A DNA stretch of 64,000 nucleotides, taken from Sulfuritalea hydrogenivorans sk43H (GTDB lineage: Bacteria > Pseudomonadota > Gammaproteobacteria > Burkholderiales > Rhodocyclaceae). This document shows, piece by piece, positions 25,516-34,866 of this stretch. Both the position numbers and the translations under genes were made by a program. The number at the start of each line of letters is the position of its first letter. Within the stretch, counting starts at the first letter, position 1. Below the pieces are notes generated by a model. It did not search any database. It saw nothing but the letters and a program-made list of their open reading frames with translations, and was not told the origin of the DNA. The stretch spans positions 1,674,001 through 1,738,000 of the forward strand of contig NZ_AP012547.1 of assembly GCF_000828635.1 (NCBI RefSeq), written 5' to 3'.

Positions 25516-25803
25516 TCAGTGCAAAGCCCACGACACAAGCCGTCCCAATCCGTAGAAGGCTCCTGACAAGAGGCAGTTTCCGACAATGAGATAAACGAAG
25601 GCCAGTAGTATCTTTGCACCGTCTCGCTGATAGGTCGCAAGCATCTGAGGAAGACGGACAAAAATGTAGCCCACGGTAAACAATACGGATCCAGTGAGAA
25701 TGCCCTCCAGCACAGGCCAGACAATGAAGCCAAGGGCGGCGGAACCAATGGCAGCAATTGTTTGGAAGAGCGTGCCAACAGGCCCAAGATGGTGAGAATG
25801 CAT
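25516..25803 (-). CDS. Small membrane protein, unknown function
   Basis: 95 residues, mostly hydrophobic, with three predicted helices: TLFQTIAAIGSAALGFIVWP (about 11-30), ILTGSVLFTVGYIFVRL (about 35-51) and ILLAFVYLIVGNCLLSGAFY (about 65-84). No family recognised. It follows the PIN-like gene by 3 bp and so is probably co-transcribed with it; base composition is less GC-rich than the surrounding core genes. Confidence 0.55.
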   Translation of the reverse strand: MHSHHLGPVGTLFQTIAAIGSAALGFIVWPVLEGILTGSVLFTVGYIFVRLPQMLATYQRDGAKILLAFVYLIVGNCLLSGAFYGLGRLVSWALH

Positions 25804-25806
25804 AGC

Positions 25807-26292
25807 CTAGCCCTCTTCACGGTATATGCTTAGCCACTCACTCGGCGTGAGCACTATCGCCGGGCTCACTTTGCGTAACTCACCCCGCTTGTCGAGGACT
25901 CGACGATCTGCAGTAATGAAGTAGCCCATGTATTTTCCCGCTTCAAAGACATGCGCCGCATCAGCGGCATATTTCTCGGAGTTCCCATCACCGGTAAGGA
26001 TACGGTGAATTTCCGCCTTCTGCGTACGCTCCCCAGTGGTCAAAGCGGTCTCGACTGTATAGATCATCGCTCGCGCTTCGCGCTTTACGCCCTCAGGAGT
26101 ATTCGGATGTTCAATCTCTTTTTGGTTGGAGTGTGCTAGTAGGACACTAATGCTTGTTTCCTTGGCGATGCGATGGATTTCCTGCGCTGCTACGTCTTCG
26201 GGGGCGTATTTTGGGTCAAAGGCGCACGCGTCTAGGAAGCTATTTGTCCGTCGAGGGTCAGGGTAACTTTCTCCAAAGGGAACTCGCGCCAC
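25807..26292 (-). CDS. PIN-like domain protein
   Basis: 161 residues. FLDACAFDPKY (about residue 19-29) gives an N-terminal acidic residue, ADAAHVFEAGKYMGYFITADRRVLDKRGEL (about 113-142) gives the later acidic cluster, and an E-rich middle lies between; together they fit a PIN-type ribonuclease fold. No separate antitoxin gene is seen; the 95-residue membrane protein is the only partner. GTCAGGAGG precedes the start. Lower GC than core genes suggests acquisition. Confidence 0.6.
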   Translation of the reverse strand: MARVPFGESYPDPRRTNSFLDACAFDPKYAPEDVAAQEIHRIAKETSISVLLAHSNQKEIEHPNTPEGVKREARAMIYTVETALTTGERTQKAEIHRILTGDGNSEKYAADAAHVFEAGKYMGYFITADRRVLDKRGELRKVSPAIVLTPSEWLSIYREEG

Positions 26293-26304
26293 GATTCCTC
26301 CTGA

Positions 26305-26380
26305 CCTTTAACGTGGTGCAAGCTCAGAGGCGCGGAGCCGGCTTGCCGGCGGAGCGACCCTCTGAAGCGGCGGGCTAGGC
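26305..26380 (-). repeat. attC-like imperfect inverted repeat
   Basis: Read on the minus strand, GCCTAGC and GTTAAAG at the two ends resemble integron R'' (RYYYAAC) and R' (GTTRRRY) boxes, each with one mismatch. Between them TCAGAGG pairs with CCTCTGA around a GC-rich centre with GCCGG/CCGGC. It lies just downstream of the TPR gene, where a cassette attC would be. No integrase is in the window, so this is tentative. Confidence 0.35.
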
Positions 26381-26409
26381 GGCAAGCCTAGGAGCTTTCG
26401 CATTGCCAT

Positions 26410-27120
26410 CTACTTGGTGTTGCCAGTGAGGCGCTGTAAATGCTGGTGTGGGTCTGGGTAATTGTAGCCGTCAGGGGTGAACTCGATTGCCTCCTCGTAT
26501 AACCTTTGCGCTTCGTTGATTTGCCCCAGTTCTGCGAAACATACGGCGACATTGTTCGTGAGTATTGCGTACAGAGGATTGGCTCTCAGCATCTCCCGAG
26601 TCTTCATGAAGACGTAGGGCAATACGGTTCGAATTCGCTCGCCATCAACTATTTCTTCTCGGTAGCAGCGAGTCGGGTCTGAGTGTACTATCTTGGAAAC
26701 GCTCGCCATGAGCCGATCAATACCTTGTTCGTATGTGTTCAAGGCCTCCTTGTGGCGACCTAGCTTCTTGTAGGTGATTCCAAGGCTGTTATACGCTTCA
26801 TACAGATCGGGCCTGAGTTGGATAGCGGCCAGTAGGGAACGAACTGCGTCGTCGAGTCTTCCACTGAGCTGTAACGCAATGCCGAGTGCCAGGTGCACGG
26901 GCGCCTCATCAGCGTTAACCGAAACAGCTTTAGCGAGATAAGTAATGGCGTCATCAAGGCGACCAAGTGCGCGAAGAGCTACTCCGGACATATAGAGTGC
27001 GTACCAGTCGTTGGGTTCTTTGTGCAGGTGGCGGTTCAAGACCAACAGCGCCGACTCAGCACGTCCGGCCTGAATCAGTTCGACAATGCTGTTCTGCGCG
27101 ACGATATCCATGGTGGTCAT
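26410..27120 (-). CDS. Tetratricopeptide repeat protein
   Basis: 236 residues with about four TPR units between residues 20 and 145, such as AESALLVLNRHLHKEPNDWY, DAITYLAKAVSVNADEAPVH, DAVRSLLAAIQLRPDLYEAY and EALNTYEQGIDRL, then another near the C terminus (INEAQRLYEEAIEFTPDGYN). A protein-interaction scaffold of unknown partner. It is notably less GC-rich than its core neighbours and is flanked by unusual inverted repeats, suggesting it is a mobile or cassette gene. Confidence 0.75.
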   Translation of the reverse strand: MTTMDIVAQNSIVELIQAGRAESALLVLNRHLHKEPNDWYALYMSGVALRALGRLDDAITYLAKAVSVNADEAPVHLALGIALQLSGRLDDAVRSLLAAIQLRPDLYEAYNSLGITYKKLGRHKEALNTYEQGIDRLMASVSKIVHSDPTRCYREEIVDGERIRTVLPYVFMKTREMLRANPLYAILTNNVAVCFAELGQINEAQRLYEEAIEFTPDGYNYPDPHQHLQRLTGNTK

Positions 27121-27151
27121 TGTGCGGGCTAACGATAAATTTGGCGCCTAA

Positions 27152-27188
27152 ATGATGGAATGCTTTCCATCATGACGGAAAGCATTCC
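27152..27188. repeat. Overlapping alternative hairpins upstream of the TPR gene
   Basis: Hairpin A is ATGATGGAA / TTCCATCAT with a TGCT loop (27152-27173). Hairpin B is GGAATGCTTTCC / GGAAAGCATTCC (27157-27188). They share bases, so only one can form at a time. Confidence 0.7.
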
Positions 27189-27282
27189 GGCCAATAGGCC
27201 TGCTAAAAAGACGCTTGATCGGTTTGAGTCGTTCATGATCGGCAGCCTGTAAAAATCGGTACGGCCTGAATCGTCGTCAAAA

Positions 27283-27310
27283 GCGTCAGCCCCTCCGCAT
27301 GGGCTGACGC
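27283..27310. terminator. Perfect stem-loop, possible minus-strand terminator
   Basis: GCGTCAGCCC / GGGCTGACGC with an 8-base loop; on the minus strand it is followed by TTTTGACG, a short U-run. No minus-strand gene ends directly upstream, so its client is unclear. Confidence 0.4.
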
Positions 27311-27496
27311 AGCGTTTTCTGAGGCACGAATCCTTGAAATTGCGAATCGTCCGGCAGCGGGCCGGAACATGTGGGATGGATTAGACGATGTATCCGGCAT
27401 TTTTGCAAGAAGGCGTGCGGGAGTCTGTGCTGCATCGCCGTAGCGCCGGCGCCGACTCTTGCGGCGTCCGCGATGCAAATGGGCGATACTGGCTGC

Positions 27497-28018
27497 ATGA
27501 CGCGCACGATGATTCTCCTTTCCCTGCTGCTCGGCGGCTGTGCCACGACGCCGATGCCGCCGGAGCTGGCGGCGTGCCATGTGCGCATGGAGGCGCACGC
27601 GGCGCATCTGCGGACGGGCTTTGCCGCGCTGGGCCATCGGCCCGAGGTGCATCTGCGCCTGGATGAGGAGCTGGCCGATGGCCGGGGTTTCCGCAAGGGG
27701 AAGAGCACGCTGGGCGATGCGTCGCCCGGCGGAGCGATCCGGCTGCGTCCGTCCCGCGTCTGCGCGGACGAGGTGCTGGCGCGCGCGGTGGTGGCGCACG
27801 AGATGGCGCACGTCGCCTTGCAGCATCGCGGCGTGCCGGGGAGCGGCATCACGCTGCTGTGGGAAAGGCCGCCGCAGCAGGAAGTCGAGGCCGACGAGCT
27901 TGCCCATGCGGCCCTGCTGCGCGCCGGGGGCGATCCTCGCGCGGCGATGCTGGTCAGTTGCTGGTTGGGGCGGTGTGACCGCCAGGGCCCGCCGGGCGGG
28001 AACTCGCGCAGCCGGTGA
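27497..28018 (+). CDS. Lipoprotein with HExxH zinc metallopeptidase motif
   Basis: 173 residues. The start at ATG 27497 gives a lipoprotein signal MTRTMILLSLLLGGCATT with lipobox LLGGC (Cys at residue 15); an earlier in-frame start would bury this signal. HEMAH near residue 102 and a downstream E in VEADELAHAAL (about 131) match the HExxH...E zinc ligands of gluzincin-type peptidases (M48-like). A short, envelope-anchored form; substrate unknown. It converges with the ferredoxin gene, 12 bp apart. Confidence 0.75.
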   Translation: MTRTMILLSLLLGGCATTPMPPELAACHVRMEAHAAHLRTGFAALGHRPEVHLRLDEELADGRGFRKGKSTLGDASPGGAIRLRPSRVCADEVLARAVVAHEMAHVALQHRGVPGSGITLLWERPPQQEVEADELAHAALLRAGGDPRAAMLVSCWLGRCDRQGPPGGNSRSR

Positions 28019-28029
28019 GCCGCGCGGCC

Positions 28030-28344
28030 TTACTGCCGTTCGGGGATGCGCACCACGAGGCCGTCGAGTTGCGGCGTGATCCTGATCTGGCAGGCGAGGC
28101 GGCTGTTCTTTTTGCGCCTGGCAGCGGTGCCGGCCAGCATGCTTTCCTCGTCCGCCGCCGGGGGCGGCAGGGCGTGGCTGCTCTCGACATGGACGTGGCA
28201 GGTGGCGCAGGAACAGAAGCCGCCGCAGGCGCCTTCGATGCCCGGCACACCGTTGAAGATTGCTACCTGCATGAGGTTCTCTTCGCCGTCGGCGTCGACC
28301 GCATGGCGGCTGCCGTCCTTGAGGATGAAGGTGAGGGTGGTCAT
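28030..28344 (-). CDS. [2Fe-2S] ferredoxin
   Basis: 104-residue plant/adrenodoxin-type ferredoxin. The first three cluster ligands are in GACGGFCSCATCHV (about 39-52) and the last Cys is in SRLACQIRI (about 84). The acidic N-terminal half and a DEESML segment fit an adrenodoxin-like fold. Last gene of the dap/prmB run, overlapping prmB by 4 bp. Partner enzyme unknown. Confidence 0.88.
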   Translation of the reverse strand: MTTLTFILKDGSRHAVDADGEENLMQVAIFNGVPGIEGACGGFCSCATCHVHVESSHALPPPAADEESMLAGTAARRKKNSRLACQIRITPQLDGLVVRIPERQ

Positions 28345-29240
28345 GCGGCGGGCAGGTCTTCGCGCGTGACGAGGAAGACCTTGCCTTCGGCGTGCTCGGT
28401 GTCGAGCCAGACCATGGGCATATCGGGGAAGGCGGCCTCGACCAGGTGCTGGTTGTGGCCGACTTCGATGGACAGCAGGCCGCCGGGGTTGAGGTGTTCA
28501 CGGGCCTGGGCGAGGATGCGGCGCACCACGTCGAGGCCGTCGGGGCCGGCGGCCAGCGCCAGCGCCGGTTCGTGGCGGTACTCGGCGGGCAGGGCGTCCA
28601 TGGCCGCCGCCGTGACGTAGGGCGGGTTGCTCAGGATCAGGTCGTAGCGCTTGCCTTTGACGGCGGCGAACAGGTCGGACTCGATGGCATGCACGCGGTC
28701 GTCGAGGTGGTAGTCGGCGATGTTGCGGCAGGCCACCACGAGGGCGTCGGCCGAGATGTCGATGGCATCGACGTCGGCATTGGGGAAGGCGTGGGCCATC
28801 AGGATCGCCAGGCAGCCCGAGCCGGTGCACAGGTCGAGCGCGGCGCCGACGGATTCGGGATCGTCGATCCAGGGCGCGAAGCCGTTTTCCAGCAGCTCGG
28901 CGAAGTAGGAGCGCGGCACGATGACGCGCTGATCGACGTAGAAACGGTAGGGGCCGAGCCAGGCTTCCTGCACCAGGTAGGCCGTGGGCAGGCGATGCAC
29001 CACGCGCTGCTGCAGGTTGCCGAGCAGCGCCAGGCGCTCGGTTTTGGTCAGGTGGGCGTCGAGCCAGGGATCGAGCGTGTCGCGCGGCAGGTGCAGGGTG
29101 GCGAGCACCAGCCAGACGGCTTCGTCCCAGGCATTGTCGGTGCCGTGGCCGAAAAACAGCCCGGCCTCGTTGAAGCGGCTGACCGCCCAGCGCAGCCAGT
29201 CGCGGATGGTGATCAGTTCATCGGTGGCGCTGTTGATCAC
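28341..29240 (-). CDS. prmB: Ribosomal protein L3 N5-glutamine methyltransferase
   Basis: 299-residue SAM-dependent methyltransferase for a Gln of ribosomal protein L3. The N-terminal helical domain is followed by the SAM motif [15 protein letters not shown] (about 137) and the catalytic NPPY (about 206). The GTG at 29240 is chosen because it starts the domain (VINSATDEL) and overlaps the dapE stop as GTGA, coupling translation. The frame is open further upstream only as a shadow of dapE. Confidence 0.92.
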   Translation of the reverse strand: MINSATDELITIRDWLRWAVSRFNEAGLFFGHGTDNAWDEAVWLVLATLHLPRDTLDPWLDAHLTKTERLALLGNLQQRVVHRLPTAYLVQEAWLGPYRFYVDQRVIVPRSYFAELLENGFAPWIDDPESVGAALDLCTGSGCLAILMAHAFPNADVDAIDISADALVVACRNIADYHLDDRVHAIESDLFAAVKGKRYDLILSNPPYVTAAAMDALPAEYRHEPALALAAGPDGLDVVRRILAQAREHLNPGGLLSIEVGHNQHLVEAAFPDMPMVWLDTEHAEGKVFLVTREDLPAA

Positions 29241-30379
29241 GTTGTCATCAGCCGTTCGAAGGTGCGCTCGTAGATGCGCGCCAGCGGTTCGAGGTCGGCG
29301 ACGGCGATGCATTCGTCGATCTTGTGGATGCTGGCGTTGACCGGGCCGAATTCGACCAGTTGTGCGCAGATGTCGGCGATGAAGCGGCCGTCGGAGGTGC
29401 CGCCGGTGGTCGAGAGTTCGGCGGCGATGCCGATCTCGGTGGCGACGGCCTCGGTCAGCGCTTCGCACAGTGCGCCGCGCGGCGTCAGGAAGGGCTTGGC
29501 GCCCAGCGTCCAGCGGATGTCGTATTCAAGGCCGTGGCGGTCGAGCAGGGCATGCACGCGGGATTGCAGGCTTTCCACCGTGCTGGCGGTGGCGAAGCGG
29601 AAATTGAACATGATCTCGAAGCTGCCCGGCACGACATTGCCGGCGCCGGTGCCGGCGTGGGCGTTGGAAATCTGGAAGCTGGTCGGCGGGAAATATTCGT
29701 TGCCCGCGTCCCAGGTGGTGGCGGCGAGTTCGGCCAGCGCCGGCGCCGCGAGATGCACCGGGTTCCTCACCAGATGTGGATAGGCAACGTGGCCCTGCAC
29801 GCCCTTGATGGAGAGGCTGGCCGAGAGCGAGCCGCGGCGGCCGTTTTTCATGGTGTCGCCGAGGCGGCCGACGCAGGTCGGTTCGCCGACGATGCAGAAG
29901 TCGATCTTTTCATTGCGCGCCTGCAGCGCTTCCACCACGCGTACCGTGCCATTCACGGCGTCGCCTTCTTCGTCGGAAGTCAGCAAGAGGGCCAGCGAAA
30001 AGTCGGCGCTGGCGGGACGGCGATTTGCTAGGCGTTCCATGGCCACCACGCAGGCGGCGATCGAACTCTTCATGTCGGCCGCGCCGCGTCCGTAAAGATA
30101 GCCGTCGCGCACGGTGGGTTCGAAGGGCGGCGAGGTCCATTTTTCCAGCGGGCCGGTGGGCACCACGTCGGTGTGGCCGGCGAAGCAGATCACGCGGCCC
30201 GTGGGTTTGCCAACGGGATCGCGGCGTGCCCAGAGGTTCGAGACGCCGCCGGCGTCGATGCGTTCGATGGTGAAACCGAGCGGCGTCAGCCAGGAGGCGA
30301 TCAGGTCGAGGCAGCCGGCATCGTCGGGCGTGACCGAAGGGCGGGCGATCAGTGCCCGCGCTTTTTCGAGCACCGGCAT
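29237..30379 (-). CDS. dapE: Succinyl-diaminopimelate desuccinylase
   Basis: 380-residue M20 metalloenzyme of lysine and peptidoglycan precursor synthesis. Motifs: FAGHTDVVP (about 66), [10 protein letters not shown] (about 96), [13 protein letters not shown] (about 128) and GGTSDGRFI (about 320). The ATG at 30379 overlaps the stop of the upstream PilU-like gene. A copy of the dispersed G-rich repeat is embedded in frame (29998-30027) and encodes [10 protein letters not shown] in the loop just before the LLTSDEEG motif. Confidence 0.95.
   Translation of the reverse strand: MPVLEKARALIARPSVTPDDAGCLDLIASWLTPLGFTIERIDAGGVSNLWARRDPVGKPTGRVICFAGHTDVVPTGPLEKWTSPPFEPTVRDGYLYGRGAADMKSSIAACVVAMERLANRRPASADFSLALLLTSDEEGDAVNGTVRVVEALQARNEKIDFCIVGEPTCVGRLGDTMKNGRRGSLSASLSIKGVQGHVAYPHLVRNPVHLAAPALAELAATTWDAGNEYFPPTSFQISNAHAGTGAGNVVPGSFEIMFNFRFATASTVESLQSRVHALLDRHGLEYDIRWTLGAKPFLTPRGALCEALTEAVATEIGIAAELSTTGGTSDGRFIADICAQLVEFGPVNASIHKIDECIAVADLEPLARIYERTFERLMTT
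29998..30027 (+). repeat. Dispersed G-rich repeat, copy 4 (inside dapE)
   Basis: AAAGTCGGCGCTGGCGGGAC then GGCGATTTGC, identical over 28 bases to the intergenic copy at 44666. Inside the minus-strand dapE coding region, preserving the frame. Confidence 0.75.
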
Positions 30380-31569
30380 CAGGCGTCCATGTTCAGCTTG
30401 AAGTCGCTGAACGATCCCGGCGCGACCGACTTCGTGTAGTCGGGGGCGCCCTTGTTGGCCTCGGCGGCGGCTTGTGCGCCGAGGGTGCCTTCCGCTCCGG
30501 GCACCACCGTTGCGGCGTTGTTGATCACCTGCTGCAGGTTGTTGGCGGAGTCGGCGTTGGCCAGTGCTTCGTCGAGCGTGATGGCGCCGCTCTTGTAAAG
30601 CTGGAACAGCGCCTGTTCGAAGGTCTGGCTGCCGGGCACCATGCTTTTTTCCATGGCGTCCTTGATTTCGCTGAGTTCGCCCTTTTCGATCAGTTCGGCG
30701 ATGTAGCGCGAGTTGAGCAGGATTTCCACCGCGGCGATGCGGCCGCCGCCGGGGGTCTTGACCAGGCGCTGGGAGATCACGCACTTCAGCGTCACCGAAA
30801 GGTCGGCGAGCAGCGACGGACGGTTTTCCAGCGGATAGAAGCTGATGATCCGGCTCATCGCGTGGTAGCTGTTGTTGGCGTGCAGCGTCGCCATGCACAG
30901 GTGGCCGGACTGGGCGTAGGCGATGGCCTGGCCCATGGTGTCCTTGTCGCGGATCTCGCCGATGAAGATCACGTCCGGCGCCTGGCGCAGGGCGTTCTTC
31001 AGCGCGATCTGGTAGGCCTTGGTGTCGGTGCCGACTTCGCGCTGGTTGACGATGGACTTCTTGTTCTTGAACAGGAATTCGAGCGGGTCTTCCAGCGTCA
31101 GGATGTGTCCCGACGCATTTTCGTTGCGGTGGTCGATCATCGACGTCAGCGTTGTCGACTTGCCGGAACCAGTGGCGCCGACCATCAGGATCAGGCCGCG
31201 CTTTTCCATGATCACGTCTTTCAGTATCGGCGGCAGGCCAAGGGAGTCGAACCTGGGAATATCCACCGGAATGTAGCGCGCCACCAGGGCCGGCGTACCG
31301 CGCTGATAGAAACAGGAAAGGCGGAAGACGCCGACGTCGGGCGCCACGACGCGGGTTTGCAGTTCCTTCTCGCGGTCGAACTCGGCCATCTGTTCTTCGC
31401 TGAGAACCTCGCCGAGCAGGTTGCGCACGGCCGCCGGATCGAGGATGGCCGGATTGATCGGCACCGAATTGCCCAGCAGTTTGATGGTGATCGGTGCGCC
31501 GACCGAGAGAAACAGGTCCGAGGCCTTTTTCTCCGCCATCAAGCTGAACAGTCTTTGCATCGTTCCCAT
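30379..31569 (-). CDS. pilU: PilT/PilU-type pilus retraction ATPase
   Basis: 396-residue hexameric secretion ATPase. Walker [10 protein letters not shown] (about 130), Asp box [11 protein letters not shown], Walker [13 protein letters not shown] and His box [13 protein letters not shown] are all visible. The length, with a variable tail after SRIISFYP..., fits PilU better than PilT (about 345 aa). It lies inside the dap gene run and overlaps dapE, so lysine-pathway and twitching-motility genes share a transcript. No other pilus genes are in the window. Confidence 0.85.
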   Translation of the reverse strand: MGTMQRLFSLMAEKKASDLFLSVGAPITIKLLGNSVPINPAILDPAAVRNLLGEVLSEEQMAEFDREKELQTRVVAPDVGVFRLSCFYQRGTPALVARYIPVDIPRFDSLGLPPILKDVIMEKRGLILMVGATGSGKSTTLTSMIDHRNENASGHILTLEDPLEFLFKNKKSIVNQREVGTDTKAYQIALKNALRQAPDVIFIGEIRDKDTMGQAIAYAQSGHLCMATLHANNSYHAMSRIISFYPLENRPSLLADLSVTLKCVISQRLVKTPGGGRIAAVEILLNSRYIAELIEKGELSEIKDAMEKSMVPGSQTFEQALFQLYKSGAITLDEALANADSANNLQQVINNAATVVPGAEGTLGAQAAAEANKGAPDYTKSVAPGSFSDFKLNMDA

Positions 31570-31602
31570 GTCTTTGCCTCCTCTGCGTGTTGCCTGATGC
31601 GT

Positions 31603-32421
31603 TTAGTCGCGAAGCAGATCGTTGATGGCCGTCTTGGCCCGCGTCTGCGCATCCACCCGCTTGACGATGACGGCGCAATACAGGCTGTACTTGCCGTCGG
31701 CCGAGGGCAGGTTGCCGCTGACCACCACCGAGCCTTCCGGAATGCGGCCGTACATCACTTCGCCGGTGGCGCGATCGTAGATCTTGGTGCTCTGGCCAAT
31801 ATACACACCCATCGAGATCACGCAGTTGTCTTCGACGATGACGCCCTCGACGACTTCCGAGCGCGCGCCGACGAAGCAGTTGTCGCCGATGATGGTCGGG
31901 TTGGCCTGCAGGGGTTCCAGCACGCCGCCGATGCCGACGCCACCGGACAGATGCACGTTCTTGCCGATCTGCGCGCAGGAGCCGACGGTGGCCCAGGCAT
32001 CGACCATGCTGCCTTCATCGACATAGGCGCCGATATTGACGAAGCTCGGCATCAGCACCACGTTCCTGGCGATGAAGCTGCCGCGCCGGGCGACGGCCGG
32101 CGGCACCACGCGGAAGCCGCCTTTCTGGAACATGTGCGCGTCGTAGTGGGCGAACTTGTTCGGCACCTTGTCGTAGTAGCGCATCGGGCCGCCATCCATG
32201 ACCTGGTTGTCTTCGAGGCGGAAGGACAGCAGCACGGCTTTCTTGATCCACTGGTGCGTGGTCCACTGGCCGTCGATTTTCTCCGCGACGCGCAGGGCGC
32301 CCGAGTCGAGTTCGCCCAGCACATGCGCGACGGCGTCGCCGACACGCGCCGGAGCGACGCCGGGGCTCAGGTTGGCGCGGTCTTCCCACGCTTGCTCGAT
32401 GATTTGCTGGAGTTCGTTCAT
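31603..32421 (-). CDS. dapD: Tetrahydrodipicolinate N-succinyltransferase
   Basis: 272-residue left-handed beta-helix acyltransferase of the succinylase branch of lysine synthesis, the family length. Hexapeptide repeats run from about residue 105 to 215 ([55 protein letters not shown]). The ATG at 32421 starts [13 protein letters not shown], the conserved N terminus. 12 bp after dapC. Confidence 0.95.
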   Translation of the reverse strand: MNELQQIIEQAWEDRANLSPGVAPARVGDAVAHVLGELDSGALRVAEKIDGQWTTHQWIKKAVLLSFRLEDNQVMDGGPMRYYDKVPNKFAHYDAHMFQKGGFRVVPPAVARRGSFIARNVVLMPSFVNIGAYVDEGSMVDAWATVGSCAQIGKNVHLSGGVGIGGVLEPLQANPTIIGDNCFVGARSEVVEGVIVEDNCVISMGVYIGQSTKIYDRATGEVMYGRIPEGSVVVSGNLPSADGKYSLYCAVIVKRVDAQTRAKTAINDLLRD

Positions 32422-32432
32422 GATGGATTCTT

Positions 32433-33626
32433 TCAGAGGGATAGACAAAAATCGTTGATGCGGCGCGCCGCTTCGAGGCATTCCTCGTGCGGTGCGACCA
32501 GGGCAATGCGGATGAAATCGGCGCCGGGATTGATGCCGTTCGCTTCGCGCGCGAGGTAGCTGCCCGGCAGCACCACGACATTCTTCCGGCGCAGCAGCTC
32601 GCGAGCAAATTCGGTATCGGCGATGGGCGTTTTCGCCCAGAGGTAGAAGCCGGCGTCCGGCACGCGGCAATCGAGGTGGTGGGCGATCAGCGGCGTCACC
32701 TCGTGGAACTTTTCGGCATACATGCGGCGGTTGTCACGGACATGGGCCTCGTCGTTCCAGGCCGCGATGCTGGCCGCCTGCACCGCCGGGTTCATGGCGC
32801 TGCCGTGGTAAGTGCGGTAGAGCAGGAACTTCTTCACGATGGACGCATCGCCGGCGACGAAGCCCGAGCGCAGTCCCGGCACGTTGGAACGCTTGGACAG
32901 GCTGGAGAACATCACCAGGTTGCGGTAGTCGCCGCGCCCCAGTTGCGCGGCGGCGGTGAGTCCGCCCAGCGGCGGCTTCGCCTCGTCGAAATAGATCTCC
33001 GAGTAGCACTCGTCGGAGGCGATGACAAAGCCGTGGCGATCGGAAAGCTCGAACAGGGCTTTCCACGAATCCAGCGTCATGACCTTGCCGGTCGGGTTGG
33101 CGGGGGAGCAGACATACACCAGCTGCACGTCGCGCCAGGCGGATTCCGGCAGCGCCGCCCAGTCCATCTCGAAATGGGTGTGGGGCAGGGTGTTGAGGTA
33201 GATCGGCTGCGCGCCGGCGAGCAGGGCGGCGCCTTCGTAGATCTGGTAGAACGGGTTGGGGCAGACCACTTTGGCATGGCCACCGCTGCGGTCGATCACG
33301 GTCTGGGCGAAGGCGAACAGCGCCTCGCGGGAACCATTGACCGGCAGCACCTGCGTTGCGGCATCGGGCGGGGCAACGCCGTAGCGACGCGCGATCCATG
33401 CCGCGATGGTCTGGCGCAGGGCATCCGCGCCTTGCGTGGTCGGGTAGTTGGCGAGCCCGGCGAGGTTGTCGGCCAGCGCGCGCTGGATGAAGGGCGGCGT
33501 CGCGTGCTGCGGCTCGCCGATCGACAGCTTGATCTCGCCAAGAGTCGGCGCTGGCGGTACGCCGGCGAAGAGTTGGCGCAGCTTTTCGAACGGGTAGGGC
33601 TGCAGGAGGGCGAGATCGGGATTCAC
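32433..33626 (-). CDS. dapC: Succinyldiaminopimelate transaminase
   Basis: 397-residue class I/II PLP aminotransferase. The PLP lysine is in [16 protein letters not shown] (about 238) and the substrate-binding Arg in the C-terminal domain. The GTG at 33626 gives the family N terminus ([15 protein letters not shown]); an ATG at 33659 adding 11 residues is possible. Directly upstream of dapD, completing dapC-dapD-dapE. A copy of the G-rich repeat lies in its 5' part (33539-33567) and encodes the VPPAPTLGE loop. Confidence 0.92.
   Translation of the reverse strand: MNPDLALLQPYPFEKLRQLFAGVPPAPTLGEIKLSIGEPQHATPPFIQRALADNLAGLANYPTTQGADALRQTIAAWIARRYGVAPPDAATQVLPVNGSREALFAFAQTVIDRSGGHAKVVCPNPFYQIYEGAALLAGAQPIYLNTLPHTHFEMDWAALPESAWRDVQLVYVCSPANPTGKVMTLDSWKALFELSDRHGFVIASDECYSEIYFDEAKPPLGGLTAAAQLGRGDYRNLVMFSSLSKRSNVPGLRSGFVAGDASIVKKFLLYRTYHGSAMNPAVQAASIAAWNDEAHVRDNRRMYAEKFHEVTPLIAHHLDCRVPDAGFYLWAKTPIADTEFARELLRRKNVVVLPGSYLAREANGINPGADFIRIALVAPHEECLEAARRINDFCLSL
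33539..33567 (+). repeat. Dispersed G-rich repeat, copy 5 (inside dapC)
   Basis: CAAGAGTCGGCGCTGGCGGT then ACGCCGGCG; diverges from the consensus in its last third. Inside the minus-strand dapC coding region. Confidence 0.5.
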
Positions 33627-33738
33627 GGCGCGGCAATGGGCTGAGGCAAAGACGAGCATTATACGAGAGGCCTCACTCTCGTCGATGGCAGCGGAATTCC
33701 GGTAAATTAGCAGCCCTGCAGCAGTCGAGGAGCCAGCC

Positions 33739-34407
33739 ATGGGACAAATGATCGAATTCAAGCGACCGGACGGCAGCGCCTGCCGCGGCTATCTGGCGAA
33801 TGCCGGGCAGGGCGCTCCGGGCGTGGTGGTGATCCAGGAGTGGTGGGGGCTCAACGAGCAGATCTGCGGCATTGCCGATCGCTTTGCCCGTGCCGGATTC
33901 AACGCGCTGGCGCCGGACCTGTTCCAGGGCCGCGTCACGCAGAAGCCCGACGAGGCCAGCCACCTGATGAACGGCCTCGATTTCCCCGGCGCCACACACC
34001 AGGACATTCGCGGCGCGGTCGAGCATCTGCGCGGCATGGGTAGCGGCAAGATCGCCGCCATGGGTTTCTGCATGGGTGGCGCGCTGAGCATCGCGGCGGC
34101 CGTGCATGTGCCCAAGCTCGCTGCCGCCGTGTGCTTCTATGGCATTCCGCCGCAGGAATTCGCTGATCCAGCCGCCATCCGGATCCCGTTCCAGGGCCAC
34201 TTCGCCAGCAAGGACGACTGGTGCACGCCGGCCGCGGTCGACGCCCTCGAAGCCGCGATGCGGGCCAAAGGCGCGACGCCCGAAATCCATCGCTACGATG
34301 CCGACCATGCTTTCTTCAATGAGCGGCGCCCCGAGGTCTACGATGCGACCTGCGCCAAGCAGGCCTGGGAACGCACCCTGGCCTTCCTTGCCAAGAATCT
34401 CGCCTGA
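33739..34407 (+). CDS. Dienelactone hydrolase family protein
   Basis: 222-residue alpha/beta hydrolase with the Cys nucleophile in GFCMGGALS (about residue 112), Asp in ASKDDWC (about 159) and His in DADHAFFNE (about 191), the Cys-Asp-His triad of dienelactone hydrolases. EWWGLNEQI near residue 34 carries the conserved Glu. In a genome without visible ortho-cleavage genes here, the substrate may be another ester or lactone. It heads a plus-strand run divergent from dapC. Confidence 0.87.
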   Translation: MGQMIEFKRPDGSACRGYLANAGQGAPGVVVIQEWWGLNEQICGIADRFARAGFNALAPDLFQGRVTQKPDEASHLMNGLDFPGATHQDIRGAVEHLRGMGSGKIAAMGFCMGGALSIAAAVHVPKLAAAVCFYGIPPQEFADPAAIRIPFQGHFASKDDWCTPAAVDALEAAMRAKGATPEIHRYDADHAFFNERRPEVYDATCAKQAWERTLAFLAKNLA

Positions 34408-34419
34408 TCCGGACCGACC

Positions 34420-34866
34420 ATGGACCTTTCCCCCGCCGACTGGGTCAATGCCAGCCTGACCGAAGCGTTGCTGGCCCGCGAAGGGCCGCCGCTGTATGTG
34501 GCGGCCAAGCTCGGCTGCGTCGCGGCGGTGCGCGTGATGACCGAGGCCGGCACCCATCTCGAAGTGCTCGGCCCGCGGCGCGAACGCCCCTTGCACGCGG
34601 CGGCGGCCGGCGGCCATGCCAGCATCGCGGCGACGCTGGTGAGCGCCGGTTGCGAAATCGATCCGCAGGACGAGGACGGCAACACGCCGCTGATCACGGC
34701 GATCCTCCACGGTCAGGCCGGGCCGGTGGAACTGCTGCTGGCGGTCGGCGCCGACATCGAGATCATGCGTCTGGACGGGCTTACCGCAGTGGATATCGCT
34801 CTGTTGCCCGGCACCCCCCCAAATATCCAGGAACTGATGCTGCTCGGCCAGGACGAACTGGATTGA
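34420..34866 (+). CDS. Ankyrin repeat protein
   Basis: 148 residues with about four ankyrin units: GPPLYVAAKLGCVAAVRVMTEAG, ERPLHAAAAGGHASIAATLVSAG, NTPLITAILHGQAGPVELLLAVG and a final LTAVDIALLPG. A soluble interaction module of unknown partner. Its stop overlaps the TTG start of the deoxyribosyltransferase gene. Confidence 0.85.
   Translation: MDLSPADWVNASLTEALLAREGPPLYVAAKLGCVAAVRVMTEAGTHLEVLGPRRERPLHAAAAGGHASIAATLVSAGCEIDPQDEDGNTPLITAILHGQAGPVELLLAVGADIEIMRLDGLTAVDIALLPGTPPNIQELMLLGQDELD

Larger units (their letters stand above)
27121..27496. other. Gene-free stretch with several hairpins
   Basis: No convincing gene. It holds two overlapping, mutually exclusive hairpins at 27152-27188 and a 10-bp perfect stem at 27283-27310. 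The remainder is leader sequence for the TPR gene (minus) and the lipoprotein gene (plus). Confidence 0.5.

Noticed and set aside
29237-31678. A single 813-codon protein covering dapE and the pilU region
   Set aside because: Only the C-terminal 380 residues are DapE; the rest is a shadow of pilU, which is well supported in another frame. The true dapE start is 30379.
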